Part shown: positions 1-6,039 of the stretch, in pieces
How the letters are laid out: each line of letters opens with the position of its first letter
Numbering within the stretch: the first letter of the stretch is position 1
Assembly: GCA_964639955.1 (NCBI GenBank)
Contig: CAZXGJ010000085.1
Span: 1-10,083 of the forward strand
Length of the DNA: 10,083 nucleotides
Reading direction: 5' to 3'
From: IGN2 sp964639955
GTDB lineage: Bacteria > Bacteroidota > Ignavibacteria > Ignavibacteriales > Ignavibacteriaceae
Notes under the pieces: model-generated
Seen by the model: the letters and a program-made list of their open reading frames with translations, nothing else
Databases searched by the model: none
What the model was told of the DNA's origin: nothing
Made by a program: the position numbers and the translations under genes

Positions 1-2
1 AA

Positions 3-632
3 AAAATTATTCCCGATCTTATTATAAGCGATATGATGATGCCGAAGATGGATGGGAATGAGTTAGTAAGAATACTTAAGAATGATGAGAAAACAAGCCA
101 CATACCAATAATCTTACTTACGGCAAAGGCAGGACAGGAAAATAAACTGGAAGGATTGGAAACCGGTGCCGATGATTATCTAACAAAGCCTTTCGATATA
201 AAAGAACTTCAGGTAAGAATAAAGAATCTAATAAGCATAAGGAAAAAGCTTCAAGAAAAATTCAGCAAGATTGGAAGCAGATCATCTGAAATTAAAGAGA
301 AAAAACTCAGCAGCATTGATGAAAAATTTATGCTTAGAGTTGGAGAGGTTATTGAAAAGCATATTTCAGAAGAGGAATTTAATATAGAAGAATTCTGCAA
401 AGAAGCTGCAATGAGCAGAACACAATTGCACAGAAAGCTGAAAGCTTTAACCGGAAAGTCGGCAAGTCTTTATGTCAGGTCAGTAAAATTAGCAAAAGCA
501 AAAAGGATGATTGAAGACCTAACGGGGAACATTGCAGAGATTGCCTTTTCACTTGGGTTTTCAAGTCCTGCTTATTTCACAAGGTGTTTCAAGGAAGAGT
601 TTGGCTACCCGCCAAGCGAAGTGAAAAAATAA
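3..632 (+). CDS. Response regulator, REC + AraC-type HTH (5'-truncated by window edge)
   Basis: C-terminal part of a two-component transcription regulator; the frame is open to the window edge, so the true start lies upstream and the ATG at 33 is internal. Visible receiver features are the phospho-acceptor Asp (codon 30-32) in P-D-L-I-I-S-D-M-M-M-P, the switch Thr (120-122) in L-L-T-A-K, and the conserved Lys of T-K-P-F (186-188). A charged helical linker (about 240-320) leads to an AraC-family domain with two helix-turn-helices: one near 384-455 (I-E-E-F-C-K-E-A-A-M-S-R-T-Q-L-H-R-K) and one near 531-625 (I-A-E-I-A-F-S-L-G-F-S-S-P-A-Y-F), ending in the usual F-G-Y-P-P-S-E. This arrangement is typical of the C-terminus of hybrid histidine kinase/regulators in Bacteroidota, but a stand-alone regulator is equally possible because the N-terminus is missing. 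Its targets are unknown. The neighbouring secreted-protein genes are candidates by position only. Confidence 0.92.
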   Translation, partial: KIIPDLIISDMMMPKMDGNELVRILKNDEKTSHIPIILLTAKAGQENKLEGLETGADDYLTKPFDIKELQVRIKNLISIRKKLQEKFSKIGSRSSEIKEKKLSSIDEKFMLRVGEVIEKHISEEEFNIEEFCKEAAMSRTQLHRKLKALTGKSASLYVRSVKLAKAKRMIEDLTGNIAEIAFSLGFSSPAYFTRCFKEEFGYPPSEVKK

Positions 633-638
633 ACTGCT

Positions 639-750
639 TTATATAAACCGTTAAAACGGTTTCCATTGAATTTTTTTCAATAGCCCACGACTTAAGTCGT
701 GGGTTAATAAAATAGGTATTAATATTTAACCGTTTCAACGGTTTACTATA
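639..750. repeat. Palindrome cluster resembling a REP/BIME-type or small mobile element
   Basis: Three palindromes lie within about 110 bases after the regulator stop. The first (645-662) has perfect 8-base arms AAACCGTT/AACGGTTT. The second (684-703) is a perfect 20-base palindrome with half-site CCCACGACTT. The third (728-743) has 7-base arms AACCGTT/AACGGTT and reads as an inverted copy of the first. Between the first and second is a smaller stem (ATTGAA 665-670 with TTCAAT 676-681). The outer palindromes are flanked by ATATA-like bases in opposite orientation, giving the whole unit rough inverted symmetry. Such layouts are known for REP sequences mobilised by Y1 (RAYT) transposases and may also act as a bidirectional terminator. 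No transposase is present here, so the class is inferred. Confidence 0.6.
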
Positions 751-765
751 TGTATCCCTTCATTT

Positions 766-799
766 GGAACAATAGTGCAACTAATCGGAACAATACTGC
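766..799. repeat. Imperfect 13-base direct repeat
   Basis: GGAACAATAGTGC (766-778) recurs as GGAACAATACTGC (787-799), with one mismatch and a 21-base start-to-start spacing. It sits between the palindrome cluster and the first propeller gene, within about 110 bases of the start codon, so it could be a tandem regulator site on one face of the helix or simply a remnant of a mobile element. Apart from this repeat and the ribosome-binding site at 861-868, nothing further is recognised in 751-874. Confidence 0.35.
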
Positions 800-874
800 T
801 ATGTAGTCCCGCCGCTTTTTTTATTTATTAGCCTCCGTAATTTTTTTCTAATAATTATTTAAAGGAGGTTCGAA

Positions 875-2464
875 ATGAAAGCATTCTTTTTCACTTTCGC
901 AGCTTTGTTTCTTTTTTTCTGTGGCGTTGTATCTGCACAGGATTGTTGGGAGGCACAATACTCTGGTCAAAACACATCAACATTATTTATGAGATTTACT
1001 GCTGTGAGTGATGATGTATGCTGGGCAGTGGGCAGATTTACTAATCAATACATCAGGACAACAAACGGTGGCGCACAGTGGACAGCATCATCAATCCCCG
1101 GAGTTCCACTTAGCTGGAAGTTTGCATATGTTGCAGCTATCGATGCTAACACTGCCTGGATTGCAATGTATGATTCATCCAATGTATCAGGTGGAGGTGT
1201 ATTTAAAACTACAAATGGCGGTGCAACCTGGTCTCCGCAGAATATTGGTTTTACAACCGGTAGTTTCCCAAAAATTATTTACTTCTTTGATGCGAATGAT
1301 GGAATTTGTGTTGGAAATCCCAAAGACGGTTATTGGGAAGTTTATACAACTTCAAATGGTGGTACAAATTGGACTCGAGTTCCACAAAGTAATTTTCCCC
1401 CGCTTTCGGCAAATGAGATACAAACCTTTCATTTTTATTCAAGTGCAAGCAACAGCTTCTGGTTTATGTTCTCAGATGCAATAATAGAGTTTGGAGGATT
1501 CTTTCGCACAACAGACCGTGGTCAAACCTGGGAACGTAAATTTATAAATAACGGAGTGCCAGCACTTCCGGTATTTAAAGATCCCAATAACGGACTTATG
1601 GGTAGATTTGTTCCAAATCCCCAGCTTTTTAAAACCACTGATGGTGGTGATTCATTTACACAAATTTTACCTTATAATCTGGGATTTGTGGGAGGATTCA
1701 TTGCCTATGCACCTGGAACACCGGGAGGATATATGATTACAAGTGGCAATTATCCAGGTTTTCCTACAACACCTGGATCAGCATATACTCTTGATAATGG
1801 AATAACCTGGAATCTTTGCGATAATACAGTAACGCGTGGAATTTCAGATTTTGCTTCAGCAACCACTGGCTGGTGCGGAAGCGACAACGATTCAGTCTAT
1901 AAATATGTTGGTTCTCCGTTACCAGTTGAATTAGCAAGTTTCAACTCTACAATTAGTGGAAATAGCATCCAACTTACCTGGCAAACAGCAACAGAAACAA
2001 ACAACCAGGGTTTTGAAATATACCGCAACGGAAGTAAGATAGCTTTTGTTGAAGGAAAAGGAACAACAACTGAGACTCAGGATTATTCTTTTGTTGATAA
2101 AAATCTTCAATCCGGAATTTACAATTACAGATTAAATCAACTTGACTTCGATGGTACACAGGAAGTTGTTGGAGAATTGACAGTTTACTTAACGTTGCCG
2201 GAACAATTTTCCTTAGAACAGAATTATCCCAATCCATTCAATCCATCAACAACAATTAAGTATTCAATTCCAACTTCAGAATTTGTATCACTTAAAGTTT
2301 ATGATGTATTGGGAAACGAAGTAGCTACTCTTGTTAATGAACAAAAACCAGCTGGAAGTTATGAAATAGATTTCAACGCAACTGATCTCTCATCAGGAAT
2401 CTATCTCTATACTTTGCAAGCAGGAAGTTACACTCAAACTAAAAAATTAATTCTGATGAAATGA
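875..2464 (+). CDS. Secreted Asp-box beta-propeller protein with FN3-like domain and T9SS type A sorting domain
   Basis: 529 residues. The start follows a strong AAAGGAGG (861-868) with a 6-base spacer. A Sec signal peptide (about residues 1-21, cleavage near V-S-A/Q) is followed by a propeller of YCF48/sortilin-like type with six Asp boxes: T-T-N-G-G-A-Q-W near 61, T-T-N-G-G-A-T-W near 111, T-S-N-G-G-T-N-W near 159, T-T-D-R-G-Q-T-W near 211, T-T-D-G-G-D-S-F near 253 and L-D-N-G-I-T-W near 306. Residues 350 to about 440 form a fibronectin-III-like linker (P-V-E-L-A-S-F...W-Q-T-A-T-E-T-N-N-Q-G-F-E-I-Y-R). Residues from about 446 to the end are the T9SS sorting domain (N-Y-P-N-P-F-N-P core at 450, terminal K-K-L-I-L-M-K). 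The protein is expected at the cell surface or released. Asp boxes are structural and do not show sialidase activity; no catalytic motif is visible. Its C-terminal 180 residues are nearly identical to those of the next gene, while the propellers differ. Confidence 0.93.
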   Translation: MKAFFFTFAALFLFFCGVVSAQDCWEAQYSGQNTSTLFMRFTAVSDDVCWAVGRFTNQYIRTTNGGAQWTASSIPGVPLSWKFAYVAAIDANTAWIAMYDSSNVSGGGVFKTTNGGATWSPQNIGFTTGSFPKIIYFFDANDGICVGNPKDGYWEVYTTSNGGTNWTRVPQSNFPPLSANEIQTFHFYSSASNSFWFMFSDAIIEFGGFFRTTDRGQTWERKFINNGVPALPVFKDPNNGLMGRFVPNPQLFKTTDGGDSFTQILPYNLGFVGGFIAYAPGTPGGYMITSGNYPGFPTTPGSAYTLDNGITWNLCDNTVTRGISDFASATTGWCGSDNDSVYKYVGSPLPVELASFNSTISGNSIQLTWQTATETNNQGFEIYRNGSKIAFVEGKGTTTETQDYSFVDKNLQSGIYNYRLNQLDFDGTQEVVGELTVYLTLPEQFSLEQNYPNPFNPSTTIKYSIPTSEFVSLKVYDVLGNEVATLVNEQKPAGSYEIDFNATDLSSGIYLYTLQAGSYTQTKKLILMK

Positions 2465-2474
2465 TTATAACGTT

Positions 2475-2504
2475 AGACTCATCCGTCGGTTGACGGATGA
2501 GCCT
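2475..2504 (+). terminator. Intergenic hairpin between propeller genes 1 and 2 (terminator/attenuator-like)
   Basis: Ten perfect base pairs (CTCATCCGTC 2478-2487 with GACGGATGAG 2492-2501) close a GGTT loop. Outside a single A/C mismatch (2477/2502) two more pairs form (2475-2476 with 2503-2504). A run of five T (2509-2513) follows four bases later, a weak intrinsic-terminator signature. The next gene's ribosome-binding site begins only 13 bases beyond the stem, so attenuation, mRNA protection or a dispersed palindrome are alternatives. It matches the hairpin at 4037-4066. Confidence 0.5.
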
Positions 2505-2516
2505 CACATTTTTATT

Positions 2517-2524
2517 AAAGGAGG
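2517..2524 (+). promoter_or_regulatory. Shine-Dalgarno site that fixes the start of propeller gene 2
   Basis: AAAGGAGG lies four bases before the ATG at 2529. An in-frame ATG at 2490 is further upstream, but it lies inside the hairpin, lacks such a site, and would place 13 polar residues ahead of the signal peptide. The site therefore supports 2529. The same ATTAAAGGAGG leader recurs before the ATG at 4090. Confidence 0.85.
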
Positions 2525-2528
2525 TTTT

Positions 2529-4025
2529 ATGAAAAATCTAAAAACAGTTTTCTCAATGTTAATGGTGGCTTTCAACTTGAATGCTCAGGATTTCTGGGAA
2601 CCTTTAATCAGTTCTCCGGATAGTGCTTTATCTATTGCAATAAATGCAAACGGACACATCTTTGTTGGAACTTATAACAACATATTTCGCTCGACTGATA
2701 ATGGTGGAACTTGGACAGGAGTTAATAGTGGTTTACCAGCACTTGGTCGGTGGTCACCAATTGCTATCAATCCGAATGGGCATTTATTCGCTGCACATTC
2801 CGATTATTATAATACGGGTTACGTATATCGTTCAATCGACAATGGTGAGCATTGGGTAAAGAGTGATTCGGGAATGTCAAATCCTCAGACGTATGACATT
2901 GCCTTTGCTTCAAACGGTGATATATTTCTCTCATCATATTTGATCCCGATTGAATCAGGAAATTCAAATACTTATGGTCTATTTGTTTCACACGACAATG
3001 GAGTTACCTGGGGTTTAACAAGTTACCCCACTCAATATCCCTGTACTATAAAAATTAATGCACAGGGAGATATTTTTGTTGGTGATCGCTTTGGCATTTA
3101 TAAATCTACTGATCAAGGTCAGAGTTGGTCTGTTACTAATCCTGGTGGAATAGATTTTAATACAATCTCAATTAATTCAAGAGGACATATTCTTGCTATT
3201 ACAGTATTTGGTTGGGGGATGTGGCGTTCAACGGATAATGGTATTAATTGGTCTTTGGTCAATAATGGCACGGTAGATAGAGTTATAGTTAACGATCTCG
3301 ATGAACTTTTTGGAGGGATTTATGAGTATGGTGTTTACAAATCTACTGACAACGGTTACAATTGGTTTCCAGTAAATGAAGGACTAACAGACTTATATGT
3401 TTGGTCTCTTGCCATTGATATGTCAGGATATATTTACGTCGGCACTCCCACAGGAATATTCCGGAGCATTAATTCCACTGTACCTGTTGAGTTAGTCAGC
3501 TTCAACTCTTCCATTACAGGAAATAACATCCAACTTTCCTGGCAGACAGCAACAGAAATAAATAATCAGGGATTTGAGATTTACCGTAATGGAAATAAGA
3601 TTGCTTTTGTTGATGGTAAAGGAACAACAACTGAAACACAAGATTATTCTTTTACAGATAAAAATCTTCAACCTGGTATTTACAATTACAGACTAAACCA
3701 GCTCGACTTTGATGGTACACAGAAAGTTGTTGGAGAGTTAACTGTTTACTTGACTTTGCCGGAACAATTTTCCTTAGAACAGAATTATCCCAATCCATTC
3801 AATCCATCAACAACAATTAAGTATTCAATTCCAACTTCAGAATTTGTATCACTTAAAGTTTATGATGTATTGGGAAATGAAGTTGCAACATTAGTTAATG
3901 AAGAAAAACCTGCTGGAAGTTATGAAGTAAACTTTAACGCAGCTAAACTTTCTTCTGGAATATACTTTTACACTTTACATGCTGGCAGTCATACACAAAC
4001 CAAAAAATTAATTCTGTTGAAATGA
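2529..4025 (+). CDS. Secreted Asp-box beta-propeller protein with FN3-like domain and T9SS type A sorting domain
   Basis: 498 residues from the ATG chosen by its ribosome-binding site. Signal peptide about 1-19 (cleavage near L-N-A/Q), then a six-Asp-box propeller: R-S-T-D-N-G-G-T-W near 54, R-S-I-D-N-G-E-H-W near 101, V-S-H-D-N-G-V-T-W near 153, K-S-T-D-Q-G-Q-S-W near 192, R-S-T-D-N-G-I-N-W near 233 and K-S-T-D-N-G-Y-N-W near 271. Blades also carry a recurrent strand of the form I-x-x-N-x-x-G-x-I-F-V-G, shared with the third gene and not with the first. Residues 319 to about 405 are the FN3-like linker and 415-498 the T9SS domain ending K-K-L-I-L-L-K. By eye, residues 319-498 differ from gene 1 at about 20 of 180 positions with no gaps. 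Likely surface-exposed ligand-binding or adhesive protein; no catalytic site is recognised. Probably co-expressed with its neighbours unless the flanking hairpins terminate transcription. Confidence 0.93.
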   Translation: MKNLKTVFSMLMVAFNLNAQDFWEPLISSPDSALSIAINANGHIFVGTYNNIFRSTDNGGTWTGVNSGLPALGRWSPIAINPNGHLFAAHSDYYNTGYVYRSIDNGEHWVKSDSGMSNPQTYDIAFASNGDIFLSSYLIPIESGNSNTYGLFVSHDNGVTWGLTSYPTQYPCTIKINAQGDIFVGDRFGIYKSTDQGQSWSVTNPGGIDFNTISINSRGHILAITVFGWGMWRSTDNGINWSLVNNGTVDRVIVNDLDELFGGIYEYGVYKSTDNGYNWFPVNEGLTDLYVWSLAIDMSGYIYVGTPTGIFRSINSTVPVELVSFNSSITGNNIQLSWQTATEINNQGFEIYRNGNKIAFVDGKGTTTETQDYSFTDKNLQPGIYNYRLNQLDFDGTQKVVGELTVYLTLPEQFSLEQNYPNPFNPSTTIKYSIPTSEFVSLKVYDVLGNEVATLVNEEKPAGSYEVNFNAAKLSSGIYFYTLHAGSHTQTKKLILLK

Positions 4026-4036
4026 TTTTAAACGTG

Positions 4037-4066
4037 AGAATCATCCGTCAGTTGACGGATGATTCT
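4037..4066 (+). terminator. Intergenic hairpin between propeller genes 2 and 3 (terminator/attenuator-like)
   Basis: Perfect 13-base arms (AGAATCATCCGTC 4037-4049 with GACGGATGATTCT 4054-4066) around AGTT. One further A-T pair is possible, leaving a two-base centre. Four T (4071-4074) follow, then AAAGGAGG (4078-4085) and the ATG at 4090. It occupies the same place relative to the upstream stop and downstream start as the hairpin at 2475-2504, and one outer base pair differs by a change on both arms. Terminator, attenuator, mRNA stabiliser or REP-like repeat are all possible. Confidence 0.5.
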
Positions 4067-4089
4067 AACATTTTATTAAAGGAGGATTT

Positions 4090-5379
4090 ATGAAATACTT
4101 TATATTTATTCTTTCGTTACTTCTGAGGATTTCCAGTATCAATGCTCAGAATTTTTGGGAAAATACTAATTTTCCACAGGATCAATCTACCGGGTCCCTG
4201 GTTATAAATTCTGGTGGACAACTTTTTGCAGGAGTTCTTAATACTGGAATGCTTAAATCGGATGATGATGGAGAAAATTGGTTCCCTGTAAATGACGGAT
4301 TGACTATTCCGAATATTATTAAACTTGACATCAATAAGGAAAACGGTTCTCTATTTGCATCTGGCTATGACATCAATTGGACTGAGCATAAAATTTTCCG
4401 CTCAACTGATAATGGTAATAGTTGGAAGGCTCTTAATAGTTTACCCCAAGTATATTATATTATTTGTATCAACCAAGTTGGACACATTTATGTTGGAAAT
4501 TATTTAGCACCGGTCTCTGTATTAGTGTCTACTGATAATGGGGATAGTTGGATATCGACAAATTGGGCCAGTCCAGTGTCAATTGTCTTTAATTCATATG
4601 GACATATATTTATGAGCTTCGAAAATTTAGTATATCGTTCAACAGATAATGGCAATAATTGGACAATTGTAACAAATGGCTTGCCCAATCTTAGCTGCGG
4701 CTGGTTTGCAATTAATTCGGAAGGAGACATATTTCTAACTCAATATGGGGGACCTCTGCCAAATGGGATCAAAGGATCAATCTGCCGTTCGATTGATAAC
4801 GGAGACTCTTGGTCAGTTGTTTATGAAGACTTGTTAGAAATGGGTAATATTATAATTGATCAATCTGGAAACATACATGCCTGGAGTCTCTGGACTGATT
4901 CTGTTTTTATTCGTTCAACCAATAACGGGTCTACGTGGACAGATATTAGTTCTGGTTTACAAAAAAAATCATTTAGTTCAATTTCTTCTTTGGTTTATAA
5001 TCAAAATAACAAACTGTTCGTTTCATGTGATGGTAATATCTACAGAAGTGTTGGTGCAACATCCGGAGTAAAAGAGTATTCAGAAGAAATGCCAACTAAT
5101 TTTATACTTGGTCAAAATTATCCCAATCCATTTAATCCGTCAACAACGATTAGATATTCAATCCCGGCCTCCCTAAATCCCTCCCAGGGAGGGGCTTTAG
5201 TAATACTGAAAGTTTATGATTTGTTAGGTCGGGAGATGACAACTTTAGTTAATAAAGTACAGACTGCAGGTGTATATGAAATCGAGTTTGATGCAGGCGA
5301 ATTATCCAGTGGGATTTATATCTACAAACTGCAAAGTGGTGGTTTTGTTGAATCGAAAAAGATGATACTGCTTGAATAG
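4090..5379 (+). CDS. Secreted Asp-box beta-propeller protein with T9SS type A sorting domain
   Basis: 429 residues; AAAGGAGG (4078-4085) four bases before the ATG. Signal peptide about 1-19 (cleavage near I-N-A/Q). The propeller has six Asp boxes: K-S-D-D-D-G-E-N-W near 56, R-S-T-D-N-G-N-S-W near 104, V-S-T-D-N-G-D-S-W near 146, R-S-T-D-N-G-N-N-W near 183, R-S-I-D-N-G-D-S-W near 233 and R-S-T-N-N-G-S-T-W near 275. A last strand pair (near 310-323) lacks the box. The mature N-terminus (Q-N-F-W-E) matches that of gene 2 (Q-D-F-W-E), and the blades are of the same kind. Unlike genes 1 and 2 it has no FN3-like linker: the propeller joins directly to the T9SS domain (about 337-429, core N-Y-P-N-P-F-N-P, end K-K-M-I-L-L-E). 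That domain holds a short extra segment (about residues 361-368) encoded by a GC-rich palindrome. Expected to be secreted by T9SS; ligand unknown. Confidence 0.92.
   Translation: MKYFIFILSLLLRISSINAQNFWENTNFPQDQSTGSLVINSGGQLFAGVLNTGMLKSDDDGENWFPVNDGLTIPNIIKLDINKENGSLFASGYDINWTEHKIFRSTDNGNSWKALNSLPQVYYIICINQVGHIYVGNYLAPVSVLVSTDNGDSWISTNWASPVSIVFNSYGHIFMSFENLVYRSTDNGNNWTIVTNGLPNLSCGWFAINSEGDIFLTQYGGPLPNGIKGSICRSIDNGDSWSVVYEDLLEMGNIIIDQSGNIHAWSLWTDSVFIRSTNNGSTWTDISSGLQKKSFSSISSLVYNQNNKLFVSCDGNIYRSVGATSGVKEYSEEMPTNFILGQNYPNPFNPSTTIRYSIPASLNPSQGGALVILKVYDLLGREMTTLVNKVQTAGVYEIEFDAGELSSGIYIYKLQSGGFVESKKMILLE
5170..5194 (+). repeat. GC-rich palindrome inserted in the T9SS-domain coding sequence
   Basis: CCCTCCC (5179-5185) and GGGAGGG (5187-5193) form a 7-base palindrome around one A, preceded by another CTCCC (5171-5174 region). 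It encodes S-L-N-P-S-Q-G-G within the sorting domain. Compared with genes 1 and 2, the stretch between Y-S-I-P and L-K-V-Y-D is 7 residues (21 bases) longer here, so the palindrome looks like an in-frame insertion in an exposed loop. Confidence 0.55.
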
Positions 5380-5385
5380 AATATT

Positions 5386-5871
5386 TCAAGGGGTAAGCTT
5401 AAATCTTATTCTAAGCACTCCGTTCATGCGGGCGAAGTCTTCAGAGGAAGCTCCCTTATTAAAATCCGTTGAGATAATTTTAAACACTCCTATTTCTCTG
5501 GTATGTGCAACGTGCAAACCGCTGCAGGGGCAGGCATCATAATCACCGATTTTAATTACTCGCACTATTTCTCCGGTATCTTCTGGAAGGCGGGAAAGGT
5601 TAAACATTTTTAGTGCTTCATTTTTCTGATAAAACTCTTCAGTTACTTTTAAGTCCTGCTGAATAACTTCGTTTACTTTATCATCTATTAAATTTATTTC
5701 TTCCTCTGTCAGATTCCTGGTGAAGTGATAATCGCATTTTGATTTTTTCTTTTCAATATGATTGCTGAAGGATCTGCCACAGCTGAACATTCTTACCATT
5801 GTCTGGTTAAGTATATGTTCTGCAGAGTGCATTCGGGGATTGTACTGCTTGTTTGATTTTACTTCGTTCAT
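5386..5871 (-). CDS. Free-standing alanyl-tRNA editing protein (AlaX-type, AlaRS editing-domain homologue)
   Basis: 161 residues, about the size of the short AlaX class. It matches the second additional domain (SAD) of alanyl/threonyl-tRNA synthetases: H-S-A-E-H (His15, His19) supplies the H-x3-H half of the zinc site, and C-P-C-S-G-L-H-V (Cys116, His120) supplies the C-x3-H half. Family members hydrolyse Ser- or Gly-tRNA(Ala) in trans, guarding translation against mischarging; the exact specificity here is inferred. No aminoacylation core or N-terminal beta-barrel is present, so it is not a broken synthetase. The start at 5871 has no obvious Shine-Dalgarno site; Met14, immediately before the first zinc His, is a less likely alternative. 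Its stop lies 6 bases from the end of the convergent propeller gene, leaving no room for a separate terminator. It is divergent from the transglycosylase gene, with about 168 bases between starts. Confidence 0.85.
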   Translation of the reverse strand: MNEVKSNKQYNPRMHSAEHILNQTMVRMFSCGRSFSNHIEKKKSKCDYHFTRNLTEEEINLIDDKVNEVIQQDLKVTEEFYQKNEALKMFNLSRLPEDTGEIVRVIKIGDYDACPCSGLHVAHTREIGVFKIISTDFNKGASSEDFARMNGVLRIRFKLTP

Positions 5872-5959
5872 AATCAGCTATTGGTTAGTTTTCATCTGCG
5901 TAATTGTCTTTCTTTTTATATTACTCTTTTTCTTAACCTTACTGATGCAATTTTTCTGA

Positions 5960-5989
5960 TTTACTTTTGCGCCGGAATTTTTATATACT
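5960..5989 (+). promoter_or_regulatory. Possible sigma-70-like promoter for the lytic transglycosylase gene
   Basis: TTTACT (5960-5965) and TATACT (5984-5989) are 18 bases apart, about 50 bases before the chosen ATG at 6040 in the divergent intergenic region. The -10 matches the consensus in five of six bases and the -35 in four of six. Primary sigma factors of this group can prefer other motifs, and the region is AT-rich, so chance matches are likely. Confidence 0.25.
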
Positions 5990-6039
5990 CGCAAATCAAA
6001 AACACAAACAAAAATACAAAATCAGAAAGAATTGGCACT

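Noticed and set aside
633..874. CRISPR array suggested by repeated palindromes
   Set aside because: The palindromes are not equal-length direct repeats with uniform spacers, and no cas genes are present.
1008..1484. Open frame of 158 codons in another phase of propeller gene 1
   Set aside because: It overlaps the well-supported propeller gene completely, has no ribosome-binding site and shows no recognisable motif; a shadow of the repeat-rich real frame.
2490..2528. Upstream in-frame ATG for propeller gene 2
   Set aside because: It lies in the intergenic hairpin and adds polar residues before the signal peptide; the AAAGGAGG at 2517-2524 points to 2529.
875..5379. Sialidase function for the Asp-box proteins
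   Set aside because: Asp boxes occur in many propellers with no glycosidase activity, and the Arg triad and R-I-P motif of sialidases are not visible.
5881..6039. N-terminal extension of the transglycosylase from a TTG at 5881
   Set aside because: It would add a second hydrophobic segment ahead of an already good signal anchor and would be translated from the divergent promoter region; no homology recognised.
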